From the NCBI GenBank assembly GCA_905203015.1, contig CAJKUC010000005.1, positions 1-64,000 on the forward strand: 64,000 bases of DNA, given 5' to 3'. Below are positions 52,510-61,807 of the stretch, piece by piece. Numbering within the stretch: position 1 is the first letter of the stretch; each line of letters starts with the position of its first letter. The position numbers and the translations under genes are program-made. A model generated the notes under the pieces. It saw only the letters and a list, made by a program, of their open reading frames with translations, searched no databases and was not told the origin of the DNA. Source of the stretch: an uncultured Christensenella sp. Its GTDB lineage: Bacteria > Bacillota > Clostridia > Christensenellales > Borkfalkiaceae.

Positions 52510-54021
52510 TTAAAGAATTTCGAGATTTTTGCGGAAGAATTTTTTAAATTCGCCCGAAGCGGAAGACGCCGTACGGATTTCAAGCGCGGCGTCGCCCGTG
52601 AGTTCCGTTTTCATGATGACGGAATCGCCCAACACGTCGCAGGTGATGCCCGTGACGAGCCCCGCGTGCGAACGATCGAAACTTTCCGCGATCCGAAGAA
52701 GCACGCCGAGTTTTTTCACCGCGTCGAGATCTTCTTCCGTTACGAGATCTTTATATTTCTGCCATTCCGTAAGGTTGACGTCTTCTTTTTCGTGACAACC
52801 GGCAACGAACGCCGCAAGCACGATTTCGCGATGCGTCGCGCCGCAGATCATCGAATTGAGAATCATATACCAACTGTGTTTCTGATGCCCGTAGTATCTG
52901 ATCCGCAAGCCGCAATCGTGCAGAAACGCCGCGATTTTAAGCACTTTCAGATATTGCCGCGAGAATTTATGAAGCACGCGGAGTTGTTTGAAAAGTTGAA
53001 TGGAAAGATGCACGACGTGCTCTACGTGCGCGGGATCGCAGCCGTAATACAAAACGAGCGTTTCCAGCGAATAATTCAGCACGTCGGAAATGGGCTTTTC
53101 CACCGTCATCGGTACGGACTGATTGAACATGATTCCCTCGCGAAGCCCGCTACCGCCGATCACGAATTCCTTTACGCCCATGTAATCGACGAACGATTTA
53201 ACGATCGCCATCGCCGCGGGCATAATATCGGCGCGGGAGGGAGAAAGTCCGCGGATTTTTTTGCGTTTTTCCACGTCGAGCGTTTTGATTTTATCGTAAA
53301 TCGTCGTGAAATCTTCCGTTGCCAGACGGTAGTTATGTACCGTATCGAGCGGATATTTTTTCACGAGTTTGCTGATTTTGAAAAGATTTCTGAACGAACC
53401 GCCGACGCCGATCATCTGCACTTCGGGATCCACTTCGGAAAGCCAGTCGATTTTTTTGAGTTGTTCCGTGAAGAACTCGCAGGTGTGCGCCGCCGCTTCT
53501 TCCGGCGTGCAGTCCGCCGCGAAAAGATCGGTGAGCGTTACCGCGCCGAAAGGAAGCGAAGCCGAACCGATGACGTTGCGGCGATTATAGTAAATGATTT
53601 TTGTGCTGCCGCCGCCGATTTCGAGGATCAGTCCCTTGGGAATATCCATCGTATTGATTACGCCGCGATACACTAAAATCGCCTCTTCCTCTTCCGAAAG
53701 AACGCGGATTTTGATACCGCAGGTAGCCTGAATTTCATCGAGGAAAGAGCGCTGATTTTTCGCTCTGCGCACCGCCGCCGTAGCCACCGCGATGATACGG
53801 CTGACGCCCGACGCGTCGCAAAGGCGTTTGAACATTTTCAGTGCGCGGATCGTTTCCGCCACGCGTTGCGGCTTCAAAAAGCCGTCTCTATCCATATCCT
53901 GCCCGAGACGGACGCTCTCTTTGAGTTGATCCGTCACCATGAAATGCCCTTCCGCGAACAAGTCCACGATCACAAGACGAGCCGTATTCGACCCGAGATC
54001 GATAATTCCGATTTTTTCCAC
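52510..54021 (-). CDS. Exopolyphosphatase / Ppx-GppA family phosphatase
   Basis: The enzyme removes terminal phosphates from polyphosphate or pppGpp. I chose the GTG at 54021 because AAGGAAGG precedes it and the family begins VEKIGIIDLGSNTARLVIV; an open extension to 54132 is Arg/Lys-rich. The 503 residues hold the two actin-like domains (DLGSNTARL, IAVATAAVRRAKN with catalytic region, LILEIGGGSTKI) and a C-terminal HD-type domain (KIAAFLHDCGLRIRYYGHQK). No ppk gene is adjacent. Which substrate it prefers cannot be told. Confidence 0.9.
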   Translation of the reverse strand: MEKIGIIDLGSNTARLVIVDLFAEGHFMVTDQLKESVRLGQDMDRDGFLKPQRVAETIRALKMFKRLCDASGVSRIIAVATAAVRRAKNQRSFLDEIQATCGIKIRVLSEEEEAILVYRGVINTMDIPKGLILEIGGGSTKIIYYNRRNVIGSASLPFGAVTLTDLFAADCTPEEAAAHTCEFFTEQLKKIDWLSEVDPEVQMIGVGGSFRNLFKISKLVKKYPLDTVHNYRLATEDFTTIYDKIKTLDVEKRKKIRGLSPSRADIMPAAMAIVKSFVDYMGVKEFVIGGSGLREGIMFNQSVPMTVEKPISDVLNYSLETLVLYYGCDPAHVEHVVHLSIQLFKQLRVLHKFSRQYLKVLKIAAFLHDCGLRIRYYGHQKHSWYMILNSMICGATHREIVLAAFVAGCHEKEDVNLTEWQKYKDLVTEEDLDAVKKLGVLLRIAESFDRSHAGLVTGITCDVLGDSVIMKTELTGDAALEIRTASSASGEFKKFFRKNLEIL

Positions 54022-54343
54022 TACTTCTTTTACCTTCCTTTTTACCTTTCGTGCAAAGCCCGTGCTTCGCCGCGTTTTTCGTGTGATTTTTCCGGCTTCA
54101 TACCCTATGAAGCGCAAAACGCGCAAAATCAAAATCCGTCAAGATTCCGCCAAGATAATTTTTGTAGATATTTTACCACAGAAAACGGAATTTGTCTATA
54201 CCCTTTGGAAAAATTTTGTCGACGTGGGCATTTTTTCTTTTATTTTCGATATTTTTTCGGCGGTTTTATTGTGCAATTTCGTCACGAAAAAAACGCTTTT
54301 CCGATCGGAAAGACGAAGAAACGACGAAAGATTTCTCCGTTTT

Positions 54344-54703
54344 TTATTTTTTGCTTTCCGAAAACGAAATCAGCGCGAGCGCAACAAGAAAAAGACCAAA
54401 GGTCTTACGTAAGAAATCCGAAGGCAGAGCGAGAGCAAGAAGAGAGGCCCCCGCCGCCGCGATCAGCGCGGGAATCGCCGTTCCCGCGATCGCGTTTTTT
54501 TCGATCAGTCCGTTTCTGATGTGAACGTTCAGAGCGCAGGCGCCCGCAGGCAGAAAAGCGAACAGATTCGCCGACTGCGCGATCTTTTGCGGCACGCCGC
54601 CGAAAAGAAGCAGCAGCGGAATCGTGATCGTGCCGCCGCCCATACCCATTCCCGCGGGAATACCGCCTAAAAAACCGAGCAGCAGATACAAATAGAATTT
54701 CAT
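54344..54703 (-). CDS. Half-size TauE/SafE membrane protein
   Basis: The 119-residue protein has four hydrophobic segments and the TauE/SafE motif GFLGGIPAGMGMGGGTITIP, ending in a typical LVALALISF helix. Full-length TauE/SafE transporters of about 250 residues consist of two such halves. A second half is encoded 76 bp upstream, so the two probably assemble as a heterodimer to export sulfite, sulfonate or another organic anion. AAGGGGAAA precedes the ATG. The substrate is unknown. Confidence 0.8.
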   Translation of the reverse strand: MKFYLYLLLGFLGGIPAGMGMGGGTITIPLLLLFGGVPQKIAQSANLFAFLPAGACALNVHIRNGLIEKNAIAGTAIPALIAAAGASLLALALPSDFLRKTFGLFLVALALISFSESKK

Positions 54704-54779
54704 TATTTTTTCCCCTTTTGTTCGTTGACGTCATCGCTGTTTTTTGCGTTTCCGATTGCGTTTTTCCTTCGTTTCCGGA

Positions 54780-55151
54780 TCATGAAAAAACGAGCCACAA
54801 CCCCGCGAAAAGTTGCAGCAACGTAAAAACGAGAAAAACGATTTTTTCGGGAAGCACGGAAAGAAGTTTCGCGCCGAGAAAGCCGCCCGCAAAACCGCCG
54901 AGCGCGGTGGGCAAAGCGATTTTAAAATCGAAAAAGCCGCGGATCGCGTAAAGAATAAAAGACAGGAGCGACACGGGCAGAATCACCGAAATCGCCGTGG
55001 CATGGGCGCGTTTTTCGCTCAGACCGAGCGAACGCAAAAGCGGTACGGCGATCATGCCGCCCCCGCCGCCGAAAATGCCGTTCGCCGCGCCCGTAGCCGC
55101 GCCGCAGAAGATTTTTCCCGCCGCGTTTTTCTTTCCGCCCGTTTTGTTCAT
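54780..55151 (-). CDS. Half-size TauE/SafE membrane protein
   Basis: The 123-residue protein is the other half: GAATGAANGIFGGGGGMIAV is the Gly-rich motif, and FLGAKLLSVLPEKIVFLVFT the closing helices. Four hydrophobic segments are visible. A basic N-terminal tail of 12 residues precedes the first helix. It is the first gene of the pair on the minus strand. Both halves keep their own Gly-rich motif, which agrees with duplicated, split subunits rather than a frameshifted single gene. Confidence 0.8.
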   Translation of the reverse strand: MNKTGGKKNAAGKIFCGAATGAANGIFGGGGGMIAVPLLRSLGLSEKRAHATAISVILPVSLLSFILYAIRGFFDFKIALPTALGGFAGGFLGAKLLSVLPEKIVFLVFTLLQLFAGLWLVFS

Positions 55152-55401
55152 CCGATTTTCCCCCTCCGTTTTTCCGCATTTTTCCGTGCGTTTTTTTCGC
55201 CCGTGTATTTTTCGCGCGCCCCGTTTCCGGGCGGATCGCCGCCGTGCGTTTCCTTATTCCGGCGGAACGTTTCAAAGGAATTTTCCGTTCCTTTTACGTG
55301 CGGAAACGCCGCGGAAAACGAAACAGAAAGAATCCCGATCGTTATTTTGCGCAAATTTACGAAAATTATCACCTTTTTTACGCGCGAGGGCGGGAAAACG
55401 C

Positions 55402-55430
55402 TTGCTTGCAAAGGGGTTTTATGGTACAAT
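55402..55430 (+). promoter_or_regulatory. Promoter of the large lipoprotein gene
   Basis: TTGCTT and TACAAT are 17 bp apart. The start codon lies 130 bp further on. Confidence 0.6.
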
Positions 55431-55561
55431 AATATTGCATATCTTCGATACTATGCGGCGGTATGCTTTCTTTCCGCAAAAAAGCGGGCGGCGACTGCGC
55501 CGGGTTTTTCGGGCAGGCGTCCTCGACGGGCGGAAAATCCAAGGATCAAAGGTGCACTACT

Positions 55562-58500
55562 ATGAGACAGAATAAACGCAAGAACAAATTGCTCGCGCTG
55601 TTTTTGACCGCGTTTTTCCTTTCGGCTTCGGCGGGAGCATTATCCGCCTGCTCGAAAAACTCGGACAAGACGAACGTGGATCAATCGGAAATTTCTTCCG
55701 ACTCCTCGAGCGACTCTTCCAAAGTGAAAAACGGCAATTTTGAATTCGATTCCAAGAAGGATAATACGCCGATCGTCACCTCCCCGAAGAGTTGGTCGCT
55801 TTCCTCTTCTCTTACCAGCAAGACGGCAAGCGGCGTGATCGACACGGACGCGGACGCATGGAAGAATCTTACCGAAACGGGCGGGAACAACCCCATGACC
55901 GAGGCGGAAGCCGAAGCGCAGTGGGAGAGCATGAACGCCTACGACAGGCTGAACTATATCAAGCGCTGGAAAGAAAACAACAAGAACAAAAAGGTGGACG
56001 ACCTTAAATTTTACAAGGACCACTACAACATTTCTTTCGACGATATTCCCGACGCCGACGTTAATCCCGGAACGCACTATGCGGAAGACGACGCCGCGGC
56101 GAATCAGAAGCGCGTGCTGATGATTCACAACACCTATTCCACGGGCACGCACGGCACGGCGCAAAAATATACGTCCTCCTCTTCCGTCACTCTTCCCGCC
56201 GGAACGAGCGCGACTTTTTCCGTATGGGTGAAGACGGCGAAACTTACCTACGGCACGGCGGACAACGACGCGATCGAAGCGGCGTACAACCGCGGCGCAT
56301 ATATCGGCATTTCTCAAACCGTGGGCGGAAAATCGAAAGATCAGGTGCAGGTGAAAAACATCAACACCGAAAAGATCAACGAATCGGGCGCGAACAACGG
56401 CTGGGTGAAATACGAATTCAGCCTTAAAGGAAGCAAATACGCAAGCACAACGTTTACGATCGTACTCGGCCTCGGACAGGGCAACAGCAATTCGAGATTC
56501 GAGTTCGTCGACGGCTATGCGTTCTTCGACGATATTCAATGCACCGTGATCGACGATACGAAATACGACGAATTATCGGCGGGCGCGGAAACGGTGACCG
56601 ACGAAAAATTCGAGTTTGACGCGAGCGCGGACTACAAGAACAAATACGCGTACGCGATCGATTTAAGTACGACGGAAAATGCTGCCGAAGCCGCTTCTCT
56701 TTCCACGAAAATCAACGCTTCTTCAATTAAGGCGATCGAAGCGAAAAACAACGAATTCGACGCGGATCTGACAGCAAAAGACAAGACGGGCGTTTTCAAA
56801 AAGAGCGCGCTGGACTCTTCCGTGTCTTCGGAAACGAACGAATATTTCGCAACGACCTGGAAATACGATTTCAAAGATTATCCCTTCACCTCCACGGCGG
56901 ACAATAATCTTCTTCTGCTGCTTTCCGCAAGCGGAACGGCGTACGAAGCCACGACGAACACGTTCACCGCTCCCGCGAACACCGCAATCCTCTACACCGT
57001 ATGGGTGAAGACCTCTTCGATCGGCAGCGGTTACACCGGCGCGGGGATCGCCCTCACCGAAAAAGCGAGCGCAACGGCTACCGCCGACGGAGACAAGACG
57101 ACTCTTCTTTCTTCTATCGATTCCACGACGGGAACGAAAGTGACCGTAGACGAAGCAGGCGACGATTCTCTGAACAAAGACGACCTCTATTACGGCTGGC
57201 AGCGTTGCACCGTACTGGTGACAAACGACACGGAAGAAGACAAATACTATACGCTGACTTTTACGTATGGCGCGACGGACGAAAACGCGGAAAAAACCGC
57301 TTACGGCGCGGGCTACGCGGCGTTCACCGGATTTTCCTCCACCGTACTGACGGATAAAGAAGCCGGATATCATTCCACGGGAACGTATGCGGCGAAAAAG
57401 GAATTTTCCGATTCCGACGACGATACCGCTTCGGGTGCGTTCGACGAACGCGCGTTCGGATCGGACGTTACGACGAAATTCGCCGATCTTAAAAATTACT
57501 ACGGCGTGGAAAGCGGAAGCCCGATGGTGGATAAAAACAGCACGGCGGAAGCGAAAATCAACGACTACGAATACGCGGGACTGGTAAACAAAGATTATGC
57601 GGAAGCATACAAGACCACTTACGCTTCGGAAAGCGGACTGGCGGGATTATTCGACGACGCGGGCGCATTATTCGGGAACGTAAGCGAACCTGCGATGATT
57701 TACAACAAAGAAGAAGGAAAATCCTACGGATTCATCGGCAGATCTTCCGTTTCCGTTTCGGCGGATTCTTACAAGACCGTTTCGGTGAAAGTGAAAGTGA
57801 GCGCGGGCGCGGAAGCAAGCATTTATCTGATCGATACCGACGAGCGCGCGAAGACCGCTTTCACGTTCAATACGCCGAAAGTATCTTACTGGTATGATAA
57901 GAAAGGCAATATCTGCGCGAAAGATCCCACTTCGAGCACGTTCAAGCCCGCCACCGATACGGCGTTCTACCTCGATAACCGCGGATTATACGTACCTAAC
58001 ACTTCCTGGACGAAATACGACGCCGCTACGATGAACGGCAAAGTATACGCCAACCTTTCCAACTACGGAACGGACGACGACGGCAATCTGATTGTGGCAG
58101 ACGGCGGCGTTTCTTACAACTACGATTCCACCGTATGGAACAACCAGGGCGTAGACGGCATCGCGTATTATGCCAAAGACGGAAAATACTACGCTTATTC
58201 CGATTACACCGTGGAAGTGACCGATCTGATGACATTGGTGGCAGCGGACGTGCTCACCCCCAGATCTTTGAACACGCACGGCGCGGTGACTTTGGAAAAA
58301 ACGCACATCGGCGACACGCAGGGCGCGTGGAAGACGTTTACGTTCTATATCCACACGGGCAACGAAGCGAAGAACTACCGCCTCGAAGTGTGGAGCGGCG
58401 TGAGAGACGGAGCGAGCGCGAACGAAGCGGGAAGTTACGTGATGTTTGCGGCGAACGAAATGGCTGCGCTGACTGCCGACACCTGGAAGGGCAATTTGAA

Positions 58501-58975
58501 ACAATCGGTGAGAAATGCGAAAGCGAAAGCGGCCGAAGCGGGCGTGACGGATTTCAAGACGAGCGAAAACGTGAGATATTATGCGTTCTCCTTCCTCGAT
58601 TCCGCGAAATTTCTCCGCTACGATTCGACGATCGACGTTGACGACGTAGGCAACTCTTACACTTCGTACGATTCCACTTCTTCCGATTATGAAGAAGGCG
58701 TGGCGTATCTGCTCGACGAAGACGGCGATATTTCCCGTACGTACGTGGATTACTCCAAAACGGAAGTGACCGTGGCGGCGGACGATTCGAGCAACGATTC
58801 GGGCGACGACAACACCGACGATACCACCGACACGAGCGGCGTGAACGGCTGGCTGCTGGCAAGTTCCATTATTCTTGCCGTTGTGCTTCTGCTTGCGATC
58901 GTAAGCATTGCGGTGCAACGTATCGCGAAAAAGAAAAACAGAATGAAGGCAGTGAAACCCGCCGCGAAGAAATAA
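55562..58975 (+). CDS. Large surface lipoprotein with C-terminal membrane anchor
   Basis: The 1137-residue protein starts at the ATG 55562. A signal peptide with lipobox LSAC (about residue 24) is followed by a Ser/Asp-rich linker. The body has at least two, perhaps three, similar beta-sandwich-like modules resembling carbohydrate-binding folds: TFSVWVKTAKLTYG near 220 and ILYTVWVKTSSIGSGY near 475, each ending in a segment like GYAFFDDIQCTV or GYAAFTGFSSTV. The C-terminus has a Ser/Asp-rich linker, one hydrophobic helix (WLLASSIILAVVLLLAIVSI) and a basic tail. No catalytic motif is recognised. Binding of glycans at the cell surface is an inference. Confidence 0.8.
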   Translation: MRQNKRKNKLLALFLTAFFLSASAGALSACSKNSDKTNVDQSEISSDSSSDSSKVKNGNFEFDSKKDNTPIVTSPKSWSLSSSLTSKTASGVIDTDADAWKNLTETGGNNPMTEAEAEAQWESMNAYDRLNYIKRWKENNKNKKVDDLKFYKDHYNISFDDIPDADVNPGTHYAEDDAAANQKRVLMIHNTYSTGTHGTAQKYTSSSSVTLPAGTSATFSVWVKTAKLTYGTADNDAIEAAYNRGAYIGISQTVGGKSKDQVQVKNINTEKINESGANNGWVKYEFSLKGSKYASTTFTIVLGLGQGNSNSRFEFVDGYAFFDDIQCTVIDDTKYDELSAGAETVTDEKFEFDASADYKNKYAYAIDLSTTENAAEAASLSTKINASSIKAIEAKNNEFDADLTAKDKTGVFKKSALDSSVSSETNEYFATTWKYDFKDYPFTSTADNNLLLLLSASGTAYEATTNTFTAPANTAILYTVWVKTSSIGSGYTGAGIALTEKASATATADGDKTTLLSSIDSTTGTKVTVDEAGDDSLNKDDLYYGWQRCTVLVTNDTEEDKYYTLTFTYGATDENAEKTAYGAGYAAFTGFSSTVLTDKEAGYHSTGTYAAKKEFSDSDDDTASGAFDERAFGSDVTTKFADLKNYYGVESGSPMVDKNSTAEAKINDYEYAGLVNKDYAEAYKTTYASESGLAGLFDDAGALFGNVSEPAMIYNKEEGKSYGFIGRSSVSVSADSYKTVSVKVKVSAGAEASIYLIDTDERAKTAFTFNTPKVSYWYDKKGNICAKDPTSSTFKPATDTAFYLDNRGLYVPNTSWTKYDAATMNGKVYANLSNYGTDDDGNLIVADGGVSYNYDSTVWNNQGVDGIAYYAKDGKYYAYSDYTVEVTDLMTLVAADVLTPRSLNTHGAVTLEKTHIGDTQGAWKTFTFYIHTGNEAKNYRLEVWSGVRDGASANEAGSYVMFAANEMAALTADTWKGNLKQSVRNAKAKAAEAGVTDFKTSENVRYYAFSFLDSAKFLRYDSTIDVDDVGNSYTSYDSTSSDYEEGVAYLLDEDGDISRTYVDYSKTEVTVAADDSSNDSGDDNTDDTTDTSGVNGWLLASSIILAVVLLLAIVSIAVQRIAKKKNRMKAVKPAAKK

Positions 58976-58993
58976 TCCGGCAATCGTTAAATC

Positions 58994-59037
58994 AACCGCT
59001 TTCCGTTAAAACTTACGGGAAGCGGTTTTTTGATGCA
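58994..59037 (+). terminator. Terminator of the large lipoprotein gene
   Basis: AACCGCTTTCCGT and ACGGGAAGCGGTT form a 13-bp stem with one wobble, followed by TTTT. Confidence 0.85.
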
Positions 59038-59106
59038 AACGCAAAGAACGGCTATGCGTTAAAATACGTTTTACCTTTATTTTTCGTATCATTCGCACAA
59101 AGATAT

Positions 59107-59148
59107 CGTAAAACAGCCTCCGCGGCGAAATTCCCGCAGAGACTGTTT
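59107..59148 (-). terminator. Terminator of rsmF
   Basis: On the minus strand AAACAG(T)CTC and GAG(G)CTGTTT with inner GCGG/CCGC pairing form a stem followed by TTTT. Confidence 0.6.
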
Positions 59149-59242
59149 CTTTATTATTTTTTTATCCGATCCATCCGGATATTTTTTCTCTTTATCTTTT
59201 CTTTACAACGGAAAAAGCGGCGGAACAATGATCAGTCGTTAA

Positions 59243-60559
59243 TCAGCCGTGCAGGCGCAAACCGCGCGGATAATGATTTTTCAACGTACTGCCGCTGCCC
59301 TTTCCCCAGCCGACGGGATAGCCGTTTACGCAGACGACGCACCAGCCGCGCACGTCTGCGGGGATTTCTTCGCCGCGCAGATATCTTATAAGAAGCGGAT
59401 CGCCGTAAGGAAGATCGAGCACGTTTTTCGCCTCGCCCTTTTTCAGAGAGAGCGCAAAGGCGTGCGCGGGCTCGAATCTGTTTTTCATGATTTCGCCGAG
59501 TTTTACGCCGCAACGCAAAATCTTCACGCCCTTCCACGCAAAGCAATCGGAAGGCAGGGCATACAGCGTGCCGTTCGCTTCGTACAACACGGATTTTTTC
59601 GTATCTTCCGCCGCCTGCTTTTGCAACGTACTATCGCAAAAATCGAAAAACAATTTTTGCGAAGCGAGCGAAATATTGCTTTTTTGCGGGCGCAGATCTT
59701 TTCTTTCCCCCGCGTTTTTCAGAAATACGGCGCAATAATGCCCCTCTCCGCGAATTTTATGCGGCAACAATTTCGTTTCGGAAAGAAGCGAAAATTCCGT
59801 ATGGTTTTTCAGAAATTCCCGCGTCTGCTCTTCGTCCTCTTCTGCGGAAAAGGTGCACGTGGAATACACGATTCTGCCGCCGACGGCAAGAATTTTCGCC
59901 GCTTCGCCGAGAATACGGCGTTGCCGTTCGGCACATGCCGCCACGTTTTCTTCGCTCCATTCGGCGCGCGCCTCTTCGGCGTTTTTGCGGAACATACCCT
60001 CCCCCGAACACGGCGCGTCCACCACGATTTTATCGAAATACTGCGAAAATACGCCGCTCAGTTCTTCGGGATAAGCATTCGTCACCACGACGTTTTTCAC
60101 TCCGAGGCGTTCTGCGTTGGATAAAAGGATCTGCGCGCGCGAGGAAACGGGTTCGTTGCAGACGAGAATCCCCTTGCCGTTCAGCGCTGCGGCAAGCGCG
60201 GCTGTTTTTCCGCCCGGAGCGGCGCAAAGATCGAGAACGCGTTCCCCCTCTTCCGCTTCCGCCTGCGGCGCAACGAACGAAGCGGACGGCTCCTGCATAT
60301 AATACAGCCCCGCCGCATGATAGGGATCTCCGCCGACCTTTTCGTCCTTCACGAACCTTGCGTTTTTCGCCCACGTTACGACGCCGTCTAAAAAAAGCGG
60401 CGTGATTTTTTCAAATTCTTCCGCGGTAATTTTCAGGGTGTTGATCAACAATCCTTTTTCAAAGCCTTCTTTTTCGTATACCGCGAAAAAATCTTCCCGC
60501 TCGTTTTCGGGAAGAAGGTTTTTCATTCTTTCTCTGAATTTTTCGGGAAGAAGATACAC
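59243..60559 (-). CDS. rsmF: rRNA m5C methyltransferase, RsmF-like
   Basis: The 438-residue SAM-dependent RNA cytosine-C5 methyltransferase of the NOL1/NOP2/Sun group has the SAM motif LDLCAAPGGKTAALAAAL, catalytic DAPCSGEGMFRKN and STCTFSAEEDE. The C-terminal 150 residues form an RsmF-type extension ending in a PUA-like domain (GDPLLIRYLRGEEIPADVRG). The start is a GTG at 60559, preceded by AAGGAG. The target is probably 16S rRNA; the exact cytosine is not predictable here. Confidence 0.92.
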   Translation of the reverse strand: MYLLPEKFRERMKNLLPENEREDFFAVYEKEGFEKGLLINTLKITAEEFEKITPLFLDGVVTWAKNARFVKDEKVGGDPYHAAGLYYMQEPSASFVAPQAEAEEGERVLDLCAAPGGKTAALAAALNGKGILVCNEPVSSRAQILLSNAERLGVKNVVVTNAYPEELSGVFSQYFDKIVVDAPCSGEGMFRKNAEEARAEWSEENVAACAERQRRILGEAAKILAVGGRIVYSTCTFSAEEDEEQTREFLKNHTEFSLLSETKLLPHKIRGEGHYCAVFLKNAGERKDLRPQKSNISLASQKLFFDFCDSTLQKQAAEDTKKSVLYEANGTLYALPSDCFAWKGVKILRCGVKLGEIMKNRFEPAHAFALSLKKGEAKNVLDLPYGDPLLIRYLRGEEIPADVRGWCVVCVNGYPVGWGKGSGSTLKNHYPRGLRLHG

Positions 60560-60602
60560 GGTTATACTCTCCTTTTCATGCGCGTTTTTTTATACGAGTT
60601 TT

Positions 60603-61613
60603 TTATACGCGCGCGGTATCGTTTTCTTTTTCGCTCGCTTTTTCGTTCTCTTTTTCAAAAAGAGCGTTCAGCGCGGCGCGACATTCGTCGATCGTCATCA
60701 CGCGTATTCCGAGGCTTTCCGCCTCTGATTTTCTGCCGCTCTCTTCGCCGTTTACGCTTACGTACAAATTACATTCCGCTACGTGATAGGCGTAATTCGC
60801 CCCCACTTTGAAAAGAGAAGACAACAGCGCGATCGCCGTTTCGCCCGATTCTTCTATTTTTCTGGAAAAGCAGACTTTCACGTTCTTCCACTCGCCTTTT
60901 TTATTGCGGAAGCGACGGGAAACGTCGGCATAGCGGTGAAAATCCGCCAATGCCTTTTCGCGAAGTTCTTTGCGGCGTTTCGATTCCTCTTTTTCCTTTC
61001 TGGCGCGGCGGCAGGTGACGGGAGATATTTCGTAATTTTCGATATGCCCGCACTCGACGAAATATTTTTTCATCAGATCGCGGAAATTCATATTTTCCGC
61101 TCTGCACATCGCTTCGGCGATTTTCATTGCGGCATACGCGTCGTCCACCGCGCGGTGCGGCGTAAATTCAACGCCGAGTTCCGAGGCGATCGTTTCCAGT
61201 TTGTACTGCCGCTTCGTATCGCCTTTACGGCACATATACACATACTGCGTATCGGCAAAATCGAAACAAAACGAAGGCAACGAATAGCGGTGCGTTTCGA
61301 GATTGAGATATTTTACGTCGTTGCCCGTGGCGTGCCCGCAGACGAGCGTATCTTTCGCCTGCAGCAATGAATAAATCTTATCGGCGTATGCGGGAAAATC
61401 GGGCTGTTTTTTGAACGTTTCGTACGAATAGGGCAATACCAACCCTTTTTCGCCCCTGCGATCGGTGAGATGAAATTCGCCGTGCGGATTGATGAGGAGA
61501 TCCTCTTTTTCGATCACGTTGAAATTTTCGTCGGCGAGGCAATACCCGAAAACGCAGATCTTCGCAACCGTTTTATTCACGCTGGCGCACTCTATATCGA
61601 AAAACAAATACAT
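60603..61613 (-). CDS. DEDDh-family exonuclease with C-terminal BRCT-like region
   Basis: The 336-residue protein has a DnaQ-type 3'-5' exonuclease domain: FDIECA (Asp, Glu), GHATGNDVKYLN (second Asp) and HRAVDDAYAAM (His, Asp). A Lys/Arg/Glu-rich linker (about 205-230) leads to a C-terminal domain of about 80 residues with VKVCFSRKIEESGE and ESLGIRVMTIDECRA, which resembles a BRCT. Such proteins act in DNA repair or RNA degradation; no polymerase domain is attached. AAAGGTGA precedes the ATG. It is followed by rsmF after 43 bp. Confidence 0.85.
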   Translation of the reverse strand: MYLFFDIECASVNKTVAKICVFGYCLADENFNVIEKEDLLINPHGEFHLTDRRGEKGLVLPYSYETFKKQPDFPAYADKIYSLLQAKDTLVCGHATGNDVKYLNLETHRYSLPSFCFDFADTQYVYMCRKGDTKRQYKLETIASELGVEFTPHRAVDDAYAAMKIAEAMCRAENMNFRDLMKKYFVECGHIENYEISPVTCRRARKEKEESKRRKELREKALADFHRYADVSRRFRNKKGEWKNVKVCFSRKIEESGETAIALLSSLFKVGANYAYHVAECNLYVSVNGEESGRKSEAESLGIRVMTIDECRAALNALFEKENEKASEKENDTARV

Positions 61614-61678
61614 ATACCGATTTCACCTTTAAGCCGTTTTTACGTTCTTCTTTTTTCATCATCACGACGCCCGAACGC

Positions 61679-61708
61679 AAAAAGCCGCGAAAACGCTCGC
61701 GGCTTTTT
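61679..61708. terminator. Bidirectional terminator downstream of serS
   Basis: AAAAAGCCGCGA and TCGCGGCTTTTT flank a six-base loop. It separates serS from the exonuclease gene; T-runs exist on both strands. Confidence 0.85.
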
Positions 61709-61807
61709 CCATAGATCCGGCAACGCGCGTTACCGCATTTTCCGGAAAGCGTTCTTTTCCGCGACTTTCGCAAAAATGCGCCCGACGTATGCCAAACCCG
61801 TGATTTT

